A stretch of 64,000 nucleotides of DNA from Bacilli bacterium (GCA_018401215.1 JAGYLA010000001.1:78657-142656), one strand, 5' to 3'; positions 40,627 to 50,604 are shown, counted from the first letter of the stretch. Translations and numbers: made by a program. The notes: generated by a model from the sequence alone, not told the origin.

Positions 40627-40699
40627 CATTGATGCATCGATGTTGTGATTTGTGTGAGTTAGCTTTATAATTTACGTATCAAAAGCTAACACAAATCAC
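40627..40699 (+). promoter_or_regulatory. Distal nifJ promoter embedded in palindromes
   Basis: TTGTGA (40643-40648) and TATAAT (40666-40671) are spaced 17 bases. A near-perfect 16-bp palindrome CATTGATGCATCGATG lies directly upstream (40627-40642). An inverted repeat brackets the promoter: GTGATTTGT + GTTAGCTTT (40645-40653, 40658-40666) against AAAGCTAAC + ACAAATCAC (40682-40699). This looks like an operator region. There is no T run, so it is not a terminator. Confidence 0.6.
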
Positions 40700-40720
40700 T
40701 CACTATAGCTGTTCATTTCA

Positions 40721-40773
40721 TTGTAATAAAGCCATAAAAACGATATAATGAAGGGCTAAAACTTTACAGGAGG
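40721..40773 (+). promoter_or_regulatory. Proximal nifJ promoter and RBS
   Basis: TTGTAA (40721-40726) and TATAAT (40744-40749), spacer exactly 17, with AGGAGG at 40768-40773 before ATG 40779. Confidence 0.7.
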
Positions 40774-40778
40774 TTACT

Positions 40779-43700
40779 ATGGCTAAAGTATTCCAGTCGA
40801 TGGATGGTAACCAAGCAGCTGCATACGTTTCGTATGCTTTTACAGAGGTTGCTGGGATCTATCCAATCACTCCTTCAAGCCCAATGGGAGACCACGTTGA
40901 TCGTTGGTCTGCACAAGGGAAGAAGAATTTATTTGGGATTTCACCCCAAGTTGTTGAGATGCAATCAGAAGCGGGAGCTGCGGGTGCAGTTCACGGGTCA
41001 TTGCAAACGGGGTCATTAACGACCACGTATACTTCATCACAAGGGTTGTTACTTAAAATACCGAACATGTATAAAATATCGGGTCAATTGTTACCTGGTG
41101 TGATGCATGTTGCGGCACGAAGTATTGCCCAACAATCGTTATCGATTTTTGGTGATCATCAAGATATTTACGCGGCTCGTCAAACTGGATGGGCTATGCT
41201 TGCAACATCATCAGTACAAGAAGTCATGGACATGGCGGGGATTGCTCACTTAGCAGCAATCAAAACCAGAGTTCCTTTTATGCATTTCTTCGATGGCTTT
41301 CGAACCTCGCATGAGATTCAAAAAGTTGAAGTCATGGACTACAGCGTGCTTGACCGATTGTTGGACCGCAAAGCGGTTACGGAGTTCCGTAAATCTGCAC
41401 TAAATCCAAGCAATCCAATTACGCGCGGTAGTGCCCAAAACGATGACGTGTACTTCCAAGCAGCCGAAGCACAAAACCGTTTCTGGGATGCCATTCCTGA
41501 TGTTGTCAATGATTACATGAAGGAAATCAGTAAAGAAACTGGACGTCATTATGCACCGTTTGTTTACTATGGTCACCCCGAAGCAACCGATATCATCATC
41601 GCGATGGGTTCGGTCAACGAAACTGCCAAAGAAGTGATTGACGTCAAAGTCACTGCCGGCGAAAAAGTGGGATTATTAACGGTTCATTTGTATCGACCAT
41701 TTAGTGAAACGTATTTCTTAGACGCGATTCCAAAAAGCGTGGAACGCATCGCGGTCTTAGACCGTACCAAAGAAAAAGGCGCACTTGGTGAGCCATTGTA
41801 TTTGGATGTTCGTGCCGTCTTCTACGGTCGTGAAAACGCGCCAAAAGTGATTGGTGGACGTTATGGATTGTCCAGTAAAGACGTGACCCCAGAACAAATT
41901 GGTGCGGTGTATACGAACTTGAAAAACGAAGCATCGATCAACGGATTTACGATTGGGATTGTTGATGATGTAACATTCAAATCACTCGCAGATGCCCCTC
42001 AAATCACCATTGAAGACCAAAGTTTGACCGAACTGTTGTTCTTTGGGCTTGGTTCGGATGGTACGGTTGGAGCAAGCAAAAATACGATATCGATCATTAG
42101 TGACAACACGGACTTGTATGGTCAATCGTATGCAAGTTATGACTCGAAAAAATCGGGTGGCGTCACGCGCATGCATTTGCGCTTTGGCAAAAGTCCGATT
42201 CGTTCGACCTACTTGGTATCCAATCCTCACTTTGTCTCTTGTTCAAGCGACACGTATGTTGCGAAGTACGACTTGATTGGTGGACTTCGACCCGGGGGAA
42301 CGTTCTTACTCAATACAATTCATGGCGAAGAAGAGATTCTAGCGATGATGCCAAACGAAATGAAACGCATTTTAGCGGAACGAAATGCGGATTTCTTCAT
42401 CATTAATGCGCATGGACTTGCCAAAGAAATCGGGTTAGGTGGTCGCATCAATACGATCATGCAATCCGCATTCTTTAAATTAAACGAACAAATTATTCCT
42501 TATAATAAAGCCAAAGAATTGATGAAAGCTGCGGCGAAGAAGTCCTACTCCAAACGTGGAGAAGCCGTTGTTCAAATGAACTTTGATGCGATTGACCAAG
42601 GGGGCGATAAACTCGTTCAAGTGAAGGTCGATCCCGCATGGAAAACCCTGATTACGCAAGCGGTTGATGTTGACATGAGTCGACCAGCCTACGTTCGTGA
42701 TTTGGCAGATCCAGTCAATGCGATCAAAGGCTATGACATTCCTGTCTCTGCCTTCACAGGATTTGAAGATGGACGAATGGTCAATGGATCTTCCGCGTAT
42801 GAAAAACGTGCGATTGCGACAGAAGTACCAAACTGGCTCGAAGACAACTGTATTCAATGTAACCAATGTGCCTTTGCATGTCCGCACGCCGTGATTCGTC
42901 CGTTCTTGTCGAACGCCGAACAAACTGCGAATGCGCCAGAAGGCAGTAAAACATTAAAAGCGGTTGGTAAAGCGTTTGATGGATATGATTTCTCGATTCA
43001 AGTCTCAACCTTTGACTGTACTGGTTGCGGAGTATGTGCCGCGGTCTGTCCAGGGAAAAATGATTTGAAAGCATTAGAAATGACACCAATCGAAGAAATG
43101 ATGGACCAAGGTCAACATGACCAAGCTGCCTATTTCTTCAATGAAGTTGGTTACCAAGACGAACTCGCAGATAAATTTGCTAACGTCAAAAACTCTCAAT
43201 TTGCCCAACCATTGTTTGAATTCAGTGGTGCATGTGCTGGTTGTGGAGAAACACCGTACATTAAATTAGCAACGCAATTGTATGGCGATCATATGACGAT
43301 TGCGAACGCGACAGGTTGTTCTTCCATTTATGGTGGTAGTTTCCCGGCAACTCCATATACAACCAATCCGGATGGAAATGGTCCTGCATGGGCAAACTCA
43401 CTCTTTGAAGACAACGCCGAATTTGGGTTTGGAATGCATTTATCCAACCAGACATTACGTCGTCAAATTGAATCACGCTTATTGGACATCAAAGAAGAAA
43501 CCGACAACGAAGAATTAATTGACCTAATTGACACGTGGGTCGAACACAAATTCTCGACGACCAAAACACGAGAAGTCTCCCCACGATTGATTGAAATCTT
43601 AGAAACATTCGGTGACAAATACGCTGGTGTCTTGGACTTGAAAGACTTCTTCGTCAAATCCTCCACATGGATCTTTGGTGGCGATGGATGGGCCTATGAT

Positions 43701-44372
43701 ATTGGGTATGGTGGACTTGACCACGTTATCGCAAACAACGAAGACGTCAACATTTTGGTACTTGATACCGAAGTGTACTCCAACACTGGGGGACAAAGTT
43801 CAAAATCATCCCAAGCAGGATCGATTTCTGTTTATACTTCCGCAGGGAAACCGGCGAAGAAAAAAGATTTAGCCGCGATTGCGATGACTTATGGACACGT
43901 CTATGTTGCACAAGTCTCCCACGGTGCATCCCATCCGCAAACCTTAAAAGCCTTCAAGGAAGCAGAATCCTACAATGGTCCATCGATCATTGTTGCGTAT
44001 TCTCCTTGTATCGCTCACGGGATTAGTGGTGGAATGACACAAATGTTCAATCACGCAAACCTTGCGACCAAATGTGGATACTGGCCAACGTTCCGCTTTG
44101 ACCCACGCTTGGTCGAAGAAGGCAAAAATCCATTCCAAATTGATTGTAAAGACCCACAATGGGACTTGTACCATGAGTTCTTAATGAGTCAAACACGCTA
44201 TGCAGCGTTGACGGTGGTGAATCCAACCAAAGCTGAAGAACTCTTAGCGCTAAACCAAAAAGACGCGAAAGATCGTTGGAACATGTACAAACGATACCAA
44301 GCAATGGACTGGACATCGGCCACTGATACTCCCGATGCCCCAGAAGAACCAGCCGCACCTGCAACCGTATAA
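40779..44372 (+). CDS. nifJ: Pyruvate:ferredoxin (flavodoxin) oxidoreductase
   Basis: Converts pyruvate and CoA to acetyl-CoA, CO2 and reduced ferredoxin; central to anaerobic fermentation. Single-chain enzyme of 1197 residues. N-terminal domains include GIYPITPSSPMGDHVD; two [4Fe-4S] sites CIQCNQCAFACPHA and CTGCGVCAAVCPGK occur near 690 and 750; the proximal cluster Cys pair CAGCGETPY is near 822; the TPP site is GDGWAYDIGYGG. An Ala-Pro-rich tail ends the protein. It stands alone between two promoters and a terminator. Confidence 0.97.
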   Translation: MAKVFQSMDGNQAAAYVSYAFTEVAGIYPITPSSPMGDHVDRWSAQGKKNLFGISPQVVEMQSEAGAAGAVHGSLQTGSLTTTYTSSQGLLLKIPNMYKISGQLLPGVMHVAARSIAQQSLSIFGDHQDIYAARQTGWAMLATSSVQEVMDMAGIAHLAAIKTRVPFMHFFDGFRTSHEIQKVEVMDYSVLDRLLDRKAVTEFRKSALNPSNPITRGSAQNDDVYFQAAEAQNRFWDAIPDVVNDYMKEISKETGRHYAPFVYYGHPEATDIIIAMGSVNETAKEVIDVKVTAGEKVGLLTVHLYRPFSETYFLDAIPKSVERIAVLDRTKEKGALGEPLYLDVRAVFYGRENAPKVIGGRYGLSSKDVTPEQIGAVYTNLKNEASINGFTIGIVDDVTFKSLADAPQITIEDQSLTELLFFGLGSDGTVGASKNTISIISDNTDLYGQSYASYDSKKSGGVTRMHLRFGKSPIRSTYLVSNPHFVSCSSDTYVAKYDLIGGLRPGGTFLLNTIHGEEEILAMMPNEMKRILAERNADFFIINAHGLAKEIGLGGRINTIMQSAFFKLNEQIIPYNKAKELMKAAAKKSYSKRGEAVVQMNFDAIDQGGDKLVQVKVDPAWKTLITQAVDVDMSRPAYVRDLADPVNAIKGYDIPVSAFTGFEDGRMVNGSSAYEKRAIATEVPNWLEDNCIQCNQCAFACPHAVIRPFLSNAEQTANAPEGSKTLKAVGKAFDGYDFSIQVSTFDCTGCGVCAAVCPGKNDLKALEMTPIEEMMDQGQHDQAAYFFNEVGYQDELADKFANVKNSQFAQPLFEFSGACAGCGETPYIKLATQLYGDHMTIANATGCSSIYGGSFPATPYTTNPDGNGPAWANSLFEDNAEFGFGMHLSNQTLRRQIESRLLDIKEETDNEELIDLIDTWVEHKFSTTKTREVSPRLIEILETFGDKYAGVLDLKDFFVKSSTWIFGGDGWAYDIGYGGLDHVIANNEDVNILVLDTEVYSNTGGQSSKSSQAGSISVYTSAGKPAKKKDLAAIAMTYGHVYVAQVSHGASHPQTLKAFKEAESYNGPSIIVAYSPCIAHGISGGMTQMFNHANLATKCGYWPTFRFDPRLVEEGKNPFQIDCKDPQWDLYHEFLMSQTRYAALTVVNPTKAEELLALNQKDAKDRWNMYKRYQAMDWTSATDTPDAPEEPAAPATV

Positions 44373-44375
44373 GTT

Positions 44376-44413
44376 AAAACGATGCCCTCGATGATGAAGG
44401 CATCGTTTTTTTT
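44376..44413 (+). terminator. Terminator after nifJ
   Basis: AAAACGATGCC / GGCATCGTTTT stem with a 12-base loop and eight T. Confidence 0.9.
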
Positions 44414-44426
44414 GTAAAAAAATGTG

Positions 44427-44473
44427 AGAAAGCGTTCTTATTTTATTTGACTATCAAATCAACAGTGTAGAAT
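44427..44473 (+). promoter_or_regulatory. Promoter of the pnt operon with a weak cre-like palindrome
   Basis: TTGACT (44447-44452) and TAGAAT (44468-44473) with a short 15-base spacer and TG extension. AGAAAGCGTTCTTA just upstream (44427-44440) partly resembles a catabolite-responsive element but has about three mismatches. Confidence 0.4.
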
Positions 44474-44515
44474 AGAAAAGAAGTGTAATTTCTTACTTAG
44501 GAAGGAACCATTTGG

Positions 44516-45664
44516 ATGAAGTTAGGTGTGTTGAAAGAGACAACCGCGGGGGAAACCCGTGTGGCATTAGTTCCTGCGCACATTCCAGCCTTGCAAAAAC
44601 GAGGATTTGAAGTCCTTGTTGAATCAGGAGCTGGATTTTTAGCGGGATATGAAGATGCAAGCTACAAGGAAAAAGGAGCAACTTTGTTATCGGCAAACGA
44701 GATTATCAAACAAGCCGATGTGCTCTGTGTCGTTCGCGGTGCTGCGGCAAGCGAAGATGGCGAATCACTCGCCAAACAATTGAACAAGAAGCAACTCCTT
44801 GTTGGGATGCTTGAACCGTATCAACCACATCCGTCGTTTGATGCGTTATTGAAAAATCAAGTGACGAGTTTTTCTCTTGAGATGATCCCCAGAACCACGC
44901 GAGCACAAAGCATGGATGTCTTGTCTTCGATGGCCAACTTGGCAGGCTACAAATCGGTGCTCCTTGGCGCCGACGTCAGTCCCAAAATGTTTCCGATGAT
45001 GATGACTGCTGCGGGAACGATTGCTGCGGCTAAAGTCTTTGTCTTGGGTGTTGGGGTTGCAGGATTACAAGCGATAGCGACCGCTCGACGTTTGGGGGCA
45101 CTTGTCTATGCGTATGACATTCGTCCAGAAGTCAAAGAACAAGTTTTATCACTAGGTGCTAAGTTTGTTGAATTTGACTTAGAAAGTGCATCTGGTGAAG
45201 GCGGTTATGCCAAACAAATGGATGAAGCATATTATGAAAAACAACGTCAGTTGATGATTGAAGTCATCAAGGACATGGACATTGTCATTACGACAGCCAA
45301 CGTTCCGGGGAAAAAAGCACCGATTCTCGTGACCAAAGCGATGATTGCGGCGATGGCACCAGGGTCAGTCATTGTTGACTTGGCTGCAGAACGCGGCGGG
45401 AACTGTGAAGGAACCGTCCCAGGAACCACTACCGTCATTGATGGCGTGTCACTGGTTGGACCATTGAACATTCCGGCATCGATTGCCTTCAATGCATCAG
45501 CATTATATTCAAAAAACATGGCGACATTCATTGAAAACTTGTTTGACAAAGAAACCCAAGCGATTCGTTATGACGATGACATTGTTGCTGCAACAATGAT
45601 TTCCAAAGAAGGGTCATTGACCCACGAAAAAGCCACTCAGTGGATTCAAGGAGGCGCAAACTAA
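44516..45664 (+). CDS. pntAA: NAD(P) transhydrogenase subunit alpha, part 1 (PntAA)
   Basis: NAD(H)-binding domain I of proton-translocating transhydrogenase, which drives NADH + NADP+ to NAD+ + NADPH. 382 residues. KETTAGETRVALVP at the N terminus, TTRAQSMDVLSSMANLAGY, and the dinucleotide loop GVGVAGLQA. Alanine dehydrogenase is related, but RAQSMDVLSS and the following genes fix it as PntAA. Coupled to the next gene by TAATG. Confidence 0.95.
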   Translation: MKLGVLKETTAGETRVALVPAHIPALQKRGFEVLVESGAGFLAGYEDASYKEKGATLLSANEIIKQADVLCVVRGAAASEDGESLAKQLNKKQLLVGMLEPYQPHPSFDALLKNQVTSFSLEMIPRTTRAQSMDVLSSMANLAGYKSVLLGADVSPKMFPMMMTAAGTIAAAKVFVLGVGVAGLQAIATARRLGALVYAYDIRPEVKEQVLSLGAKFVEFDLESASGEGGYAKQMDEAYYEKQRQLMIEVIKDMDIVITTANVPGKKAPILVTKAMIAAMAPGSVIVDLAAERGGNCEGTVPGTTTVIDGVSLVGPLNIPASIAFNASALYSKNMATFIENLFDKETQAIRYDDDIVAATMISKEGSLTHEKATQWIQGGAN

Positions 45665-45972
45665 TGAATGACCTTATGGTATTGGTTTATTTGATTACGA
45701 TTTTTTCAGTGTCGATCTTTTTGGGGGTTGAGTTAATTACGAAAGTACCAGCGACACTCCATACGCCCTTAATGTCTGGTTCGAACGCAATTAGTGGAAT
45801 TACAATTGTTGGAGCGATTGGGGTGTTATTGACCTCAGTTTCCTTGGAATCTGCTGGTTGGTTGCCCTTTGCGTTAGCCGCTCTAGCGTTGTTTCTTGCA
45901 ACGATTAACGTGGTCGGTGGATTTGTGGTAACCAATCGAATGCTTGAGAAATTTAGAGGTAAAAAATCGTGA
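45664..45972 (+). CDS. pntAB: NAD(P) transhydrogenase subunit alpha, part 2 (PntAB)
   Basis: 102-residue membrane part with three helices. VELITKVPATLHTPLMSGSNAISGI is the hallmark of the transhydrogenase membrane domain. Start overlaps the pntAA stop; end overlaps pntB (GTGA). The three-gene split form is found in many bacteria. Confidence 0.95.
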   Translation: MNDLMVLVYLITIFSVSIFLGVELITKVPATLHTPLMSGSNAISGITIVGAIGVLLTSVSLESAGWLPFALAALALFLATINVVGGFVVTNRMLEKFRGKKS

Positions 45973-47389
45973 ACACTAATTTAGAAGCCATTGTGGCAGT
46001 CAGTTATTTAGTGAGTTCAATCTTTTTTATCTTTGGGATTAAACGGTTATCGAATCCGAAAACGGCACCACGCGGAAATCGTCTGGGTGCGCTCGGAATG
46101 CTCATTGCATCATTGACGGCATTTGTTGATTTTGGATTTCTTCAAAATGAGGTGTTTCCGGTTCAGTTTTTATGGTTGATTGCGTTGTCCATCGTTGCCG
46201 GAAGTGCGATTGGAATATGGACAGCAACCAAAGTCAAAATGACTGGAATGCCACAAATGGTTGCGATATTTAACGGATTTGGTGGAGCAGCCTCGTTTCT
46301 TGTTGCCGGTGTGTACTATCAATTTTTAGATGTTGCACAAGCGGATACAAGCGACCCCGCGTTCTTGGTTGCCACTGAATTGTCTGGCTTGATTGGAGCA
46401 GTCACGTTGTCAGGTAGCTTCCTTGCCTTTGCGGAAACTGCAGAACTTAAATGGATTCGAAACCGGTGACCTACAAGGAGACTTGGTTGTCAAGTTGACC
46501 TTATTGCTGCACTACTAGTAGGAACTGGTGTCTTTGTTGGATTCTCTAATACCTTAAATTGTATTGGATTCTCGTCTTTGGGGGATTGTTATTAGGCGTC
46601 CTTCTTGTGATTGGGATTGGTGGCGCAGACATGCCTGTTGTCATTAGTTTGTTGAACTCGTATTCTGGGTTAGCAGCAGCCGCAACAGGATTTGTGTTAT
46701 CAAATACCGTATTGATTATTTCAGGGTCACTGGTTGGCGCGTCAGGATTGATTTTGACCGCCATCATGACCAAAGCAATGAACCGAAGCTTACGTAATGT
46801 ATTATTTGGAGGTTTTGGTGGTGCAACCGATGGCCCAAGCGACGACGATGTGTATGGCGGAAAAGTCAAAAGTACGTCCGCGGATGAAGTGGCGATGTTA
46901 CTGAAAAATGCACGTCGTGTTGTCATTGTTCCTGGGTATGGACTCGCTGTCGCAAGAGCCTCAGGACCAACTCGAGTATTGACGGAATTGATGGAACAAG
47001 ATGACATTGAAGTGGCCTTTGGGATTCACCCGGTTGCGGGCCGTATGCCAGGGCACATGAACGTCTTACTCGCCGAAGAAAACATTGCGTACGAGAAGTT
47101 GATTGAACTAGATACGATCAACCCAACGTTCGCACAAACTGATGTGGTCTTGGTGTTAGGCGCTAATGATGTTGTCAACCCACTCGCGCGTGACCCCAAA
47201 TCAGCGATAGCTGGCATGCCAATCTTGGATGTTGATAAAGCGGCGGTTTGCGTTGTTGTTAAACGTAGTTTGTCGCCAGGATTTGCTGGCATTCCAAACC
47301 CATTGTTTGCCAATGAAAACACCTTGATGCTCTTTGCCGATGGGAAACAAGCAATGGATGATTTGGTTACTGCCTACAAAGAAGCGTAA
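45969..47389 (+). pseudogene. pntB: NAD(P) transhydrogenase subunit beta (PntB), frameshifted in the middle
   Basis: Membrane domain II plus NADP(H)-binding domain III. The first 166 residues are intact to ETAELKW; between about 46450 and 46565 several indels occur, yet the expected path can be read across frames (SKPVTYK, GDLVVK, VDLIAALLVGTGVFVGFSNTL, then VFGGLLLGVLLVIGIGGADMP). From 46559 on 276 residues are intact, with NADP-site GYGLAVARA and GANDVVNPLARDP. GTG 45969 starts it. I read this as one functional gene with local sequence errors. Confidence 0.88.
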
Positions 47390-47392
47390 AAC

Positions 47393-47420
47393 AAAAGGCC
47401 TGAGATTCAGGCCTTTTTTT
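47393..47420. terminator. Bidirectional terminator between pntB and glgB
   Basis: Perfect stem AAAAGGCCTGA / TCAGGCCTTTT with a GAT loop and seven T. Confidence 0.92.
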
Positions 47421-49272
47421 ATGGAAGTTGTTTGAGTGTTTCGTCCATTACCAGTTCGTAAATGATCGCCGCAAACGGGGCCAATCGAACACTGATGGTA
47501 AACGGTTGATCGTTGTTTTGTTTGAAGCGAGTATAAACGTTATCGTAATTGAAACGATTGCCCCCACCGTATTCCTTTTTATCGGAATTGAGGACTTCGT
47601 GATACTTGCCTTCCCACGGAACGCCAAGTTCAAAGTCTTTGTAATCAACGGGTGTCATGTTCAGAAGTACGACAATTTTCGAATCAAAGAATTCTCTGGA
47701 ATACGCTAAGATGCTTTGGTCGGCGTTTGTAACCATGAGCCAATTGAAGGCACTATAGTCGTAATCGCCTGCGTATAAGGCGGGTTTGAACTTGACCGTT
47801 TCGTTCAAATCACGAACGAGTCGTTGGACGCCAAAATGCATACTGTATTCAAGCAGTCGCCAGTTGAGTGAGCTTGCTTCATTCCATTCGTCAAAGGTCG
47901 CAAGTTCGTTGCCCATAAAGAACAGTGTTTTACCGGGGTGGGTAAACATGTACGTATACAAGTTACGAACTTGAGCGAACTTGTCGTCAAATCCCCCCCA
48001 CATCTTACTGACGATACTGCCTTTGCCGTGAACAACTTCATCGTGCGATAGAGGCATCAAAAACTTCTCTGTCCAGAAGTAGTGCATGCTGAAGGTAATT
48101 TGGTTGTGCGCATGTTTTCGATGAATCGGATCAATTTGGTAATAGCGTAACGTATCGTTCATCCAACCCAAATCCCATTTGTAATCAAACCCGAGTCCCC
48201 CTTCAAAGGTGGGGACGGTGACCCCAGGATGAGACGATGAATCTTCAGCGATTAGAAATACATTTGGAAATTGTTCGTGAAGCAAGTAGTTGTTGCGTTT
48301 GATAAAATCTCCCGCACCTTCATTGAACCCATCATCGGAATTTCCATTATAGAAGATCAAGTTACTGACCGCATCATAACGAATTCCATCGACATGGAAT
48401 TCCTTAAGCCAAAAGGCTGCTGAGCTCATTAAGAAACTGCGTACTTGTTCATTGAATAAATTAAAGTTGACACTACCCCACTGTGAATAGCGTCGATATT
48501 CATCGCCGTATTCATAGAGTGGTTCGCCATCAAACATATGAAGACCGTGGGCATCTTTAATAAAGTGAACGGGGATGAAGTCCAAGATAACACCAAGTTG
48601 ATGACGGTGACATTGGTCAATCAAATACATCAATTGTTTGGGGTTACCGTATCTTGAGGTTGCACTAAAATATCCTGTGGCCAAGTACCCCCAACTTAAA
48701 TCCAAGGGGTTTTCTAAGATTGGTAATAGTTCAATGTGGGTGAATCCTTGAGCAAGAACATAAGGAATCAATTCATGAGCAAGTTCTTCGTACGAATAAA
48801 AAGACCCATCTGATTTTTGCTTCCAAGAGCCCAAATGGACTTCGTACACTTGCATGGGTTTGTTAAATAATTTTGTTCGTGATGTCAGATAGTCTTGGTC
48901 AGACCAAGGAAAGTCGGACAAATCAAAGGTTTGTGAGGCGGTATAGGGACGAAGTTCAGCAAAGAACCCATACGGATCGGCTTTATCAATCCATTCACCG
49001 CTTGCGGTTTGAATGTGAAACTTGTAGCTTTCATAGTCGGTGATCCCTGGGACGAAGAGGGTGAAGAAATCATGGTGAACGCGTTTCATCGGGTGTTTCG
49101 AGCCAATCCATTGATTGAATGAACCAATCAGCTCTACTTGTTGTGCGTGTGGCGCATAGACACTAAACTCATACCCCGTCTGATTGTTGATTGTTTTTTT
49201 GTGAGCCCCTAAGAATTGATAGGCTTCCAGCGAACGCCCTTCATGAAACGCTTGAAGTTGCGCTTTCTTCAC
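47419..49272 (-). CDS. glgB: 1,4-alpha-glucan branching enzyme
   Basis: Introduces alpha-1,6 branches into glycogen. 617 residues, GH13 family. Order: an N-terminal CBM48 domain (YEFSVYAPHAQQVELIGSFN), then the barrel with the nucleophile region DGIRYDAVSN, acid/base LIAEDSS, and PLSHDEVVHGKGS, then the C-terminal beta domain. Starts at GTG 49272 with GGAGGG 5 bases upstream. It is a single gene, not in a glgBCDA operon; no glgC or glgA lies in this window. Confidence 0.96.
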   Translation of the reverse strand: MKKAQLQAFHEGRSLEAYQFLGAHKKTINNQTGYEFSVYAPHAQQVELIGSFNQWIGSKHPMKRVHHDFFTLFVPGITDYESYKFHIQTASGEWIDKADPYGFFAELRPYTASQTFDLSDFPWSDQDYLTSRTKLFNKPMQVYEVHLGSWKQKSDGSFYSYEELAHELIPYVLAQGFTHIELLPILENPLDLSWGYLATGYFSATSRYGNPKQLMYLIDQCHRHQLGVILDFIPVHFIKDAHGLHMFDGEPLYEYGDEYRRYSQWGSVNFNLFNEQVRSFLMSSAAFWLKEFHVDGIRYDAVSNLIFYNGNSDDGFNEGAGDFIKRNNYLLHEQFPNVFLIAEDSSSHPGVTVPTFEGGLGFDYKWDLGWMNDTLRYYQIDPIHRKHAHNQITFSMHYFWTEKFLMPLSHDEVVHGKGSIVSKMWGGFDDKFAQVRNLYTYMFTHPGKTLFFMGNELATFDEWNEASSLNWRLLEYSMHFGVQRLVRDLNETVKFKPALYAGDYDYSAFNWLMVTNADQSILAYSREFFDSKIVVLLNMTPVDYKDFELGVPWEGKYHEVLNSDKKEYGGGNRFNYDNVYTRFKQNNDQPFTISVRLAPFAAIIYELVMDETLKQLP

Positions 49273-49328
49273 AATGACCCTCCTTGCATAGTGATTTAAT
49301 GTACTATCAATGTATCAAATTTCGTCAT

Positions 49329-49386
49329 AAAAAGCATCCAAGCAAAAAGGGTTTCATCCGCGATTCTTAGATGCTTTTGTTATACT
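49329..49386 (+). promoter_or_regulatory. apbE promoter with upstream inverted repeat
   Basis: TGTTATACT (49378-49386) is an extended -10 box. It overlaps the right end of an inverted repeat AAAAGCATC / GATGCTTTT (49330-49338 and 49370-49378). The repeat could be an operator. The leader to ATG 49403 would be about 10 bases. Confidence 0.35.
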
Positions 49387-49402
49387 GTATATGGTAGAAA
49401 AA

Positions 49403-50521
49403 ATGAGAAGATATCAACGAATTTTCGGCATAGTATTATTAATATTTTTAGCTGCATGCACACCAAGTATCAACGAAGACGATGCAACGCTTGTTCGGTT
49501 GGATATGACATTTGATGGGTATTTGAATACTGCAACGATTGTGACAGTGTACCATCCAGCAGGATTTGATGCCGATGGACTCAAAGCGCAAGTAGAGCGT
49601 TTTTTGCAGGAAGCAAACGTCATCTATAGTGCTTACTCCGAAGAGTCCGAATTGTATCAAGTTAATCTAAAAGCAAGCGATGAAGTTGTTTCAATTAGTC
49701 CAGAACTCACTGAAGCCATTCGAATTTCGCTTGAATTTGCTGAATTATCGAATGGATTGTATGATCCAACCGTCTTGCCGTTGGTTCTGTTATGGAATAT
49801 TGATGGAAGTAGTTGGTTTACCGGTGGGACTGTTCCTACACAAGCACAAATAGATGCCGTGTTGCCATTGATTGATTATCGACAGGTTATTTTGGATCAG
49901 GACAATCAAACAGTGACGTATTTGACCCCAGGGATGCAACTAGATTTGGGTGGGTTTTCTAAAGGGTATGTGACGTATCAAATTTATGAATTACTTCTTG
50001 CTCAAGGCATTGAGCATGCATTGATCAATATTGGTAGTAGTTCACAAATGACCATTGGGACACGAGTTGAGCCATTCAACAATCCTGAGGGGACGCCGCG
50101 ATTTGTACCACAAACCGAAGAATGGCGGATTGGGACCAAGGATCCGTTTGATCCCATTGGGATTGCCCCAGCAATCGGGTCGTTTGGGTTATCCAACAAA
50201 GCACTTAGCAGCAGTGGATCGAGCCAACAATATTTTGAGGTGGATGGACGACGTTATCACCATTTGTACGACCCCTTTACTGGGTATCCGATTGACAATG
50301 AGTTGATTGTCGTTCAAGTAATCTCTGAAGACCCGGTTGGGATTGATTCCCTCAGTACGCTTGCATACTTGCTGGGGCTTGAAGAAGGCATTCGTTTGAT
50401 TGAGTCTCTTGCGGGCGTTGAAGCCATTTTTGTCACCTACGACAAAGAAATATTTCATACTAGTGGGTTTCCCTCATTTAGTCTGTTTGATACGACATAT
50501 CGCGTAGGGTTAAAACAATAG
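49403..50521 (+). CDS. apbE: FAD:protein FMN transferase (ApbE), lipoprotein
   Basis: Covalently attaches FMN to Thr/Ser of extracytoplasmic flavoproteins. 372 residues; the signal peptide ends in the lipobox FLAAC. MQLDLGGFSKGYV, YDPFTGYPIDNELIVVQV and GIDSLSTLAYLLG mark FAD and Mg2+ binding. ATG 49403 is preferred to ATG 49391, which lies only four bases after the -10 box. Its flavoprotein substrate is not encoded in this window. Confidence 0.93.
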   Translation: MRRYQRIFGIVLLIFLAACTPSINEDDATLVRLDMTFDGYLNTATIVTVYHPAGFDADGLKAQVERFLQEANVIYSAYSEESELYQVNLKASDEVVSISPELTEAIRISLEFAELSNGLYDPTVLPLVLLWNIDGSSWFTGGTVPTQAQIDAVLPLIDYRQVILDQDNQTVTYLTPGMQLDLGGFSKGYVTYQIYELLLAQGIEHALINIGSSSQMTIGTRVEPFNNPEGTPRFVPQTEEWRIGTKDPFDPIGIAPAIGSFGLSNKALSSSGSSQQYFEVDGRRYHHLYDPFTGYPIDNELIVVQVISEDPVGIDSLSTLAYLLGLEEGIRLIESLAGVEAIFVTYDKEIFHTSGFPSFSLFDTTYRVGLKQ

Positions 50522-50540
50522 TGGTATTTAGGCGTTTTAC

Positions 50541-50570
50541 TTGTTATAAAATTGTAATCATTGTTACAAT
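50541..50570 (+). promoter_or_regulatory. Promoter of the suf operon
   Basis: TTGTTA (50541-50546) and TACAAT (50565-50570), spacer 18, with TG extension. AGAGGTGAAGG precedes ATG 50605. Confidence 0.55.
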
Positions 50571-50604
50571 ATCGATGGAGTTACACAAAATTTAGAGGTG
50601 AAGG

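Noticed and set aside
40645..40699. The long inverted repeat upstream of nifJ as a terminator of the yebC operon
   Set aside because: No T run follows the right arm, and the repeat encloses a good promoter.
41701..44364. Several open frames of 60-147 codons on the minus strand of nifJ
   Set aside because: They lie wholly within a long, well-supported gene, have no ribosome-binding sites and encode composition typical of antisense shadows.
46450..46565. Programmed ribosomal frameshifting in pntB
   Set aside because: More than one shift in different directions is needed within about 100 bases, with no consistent slippery site; neighbouring patches show the same noise.
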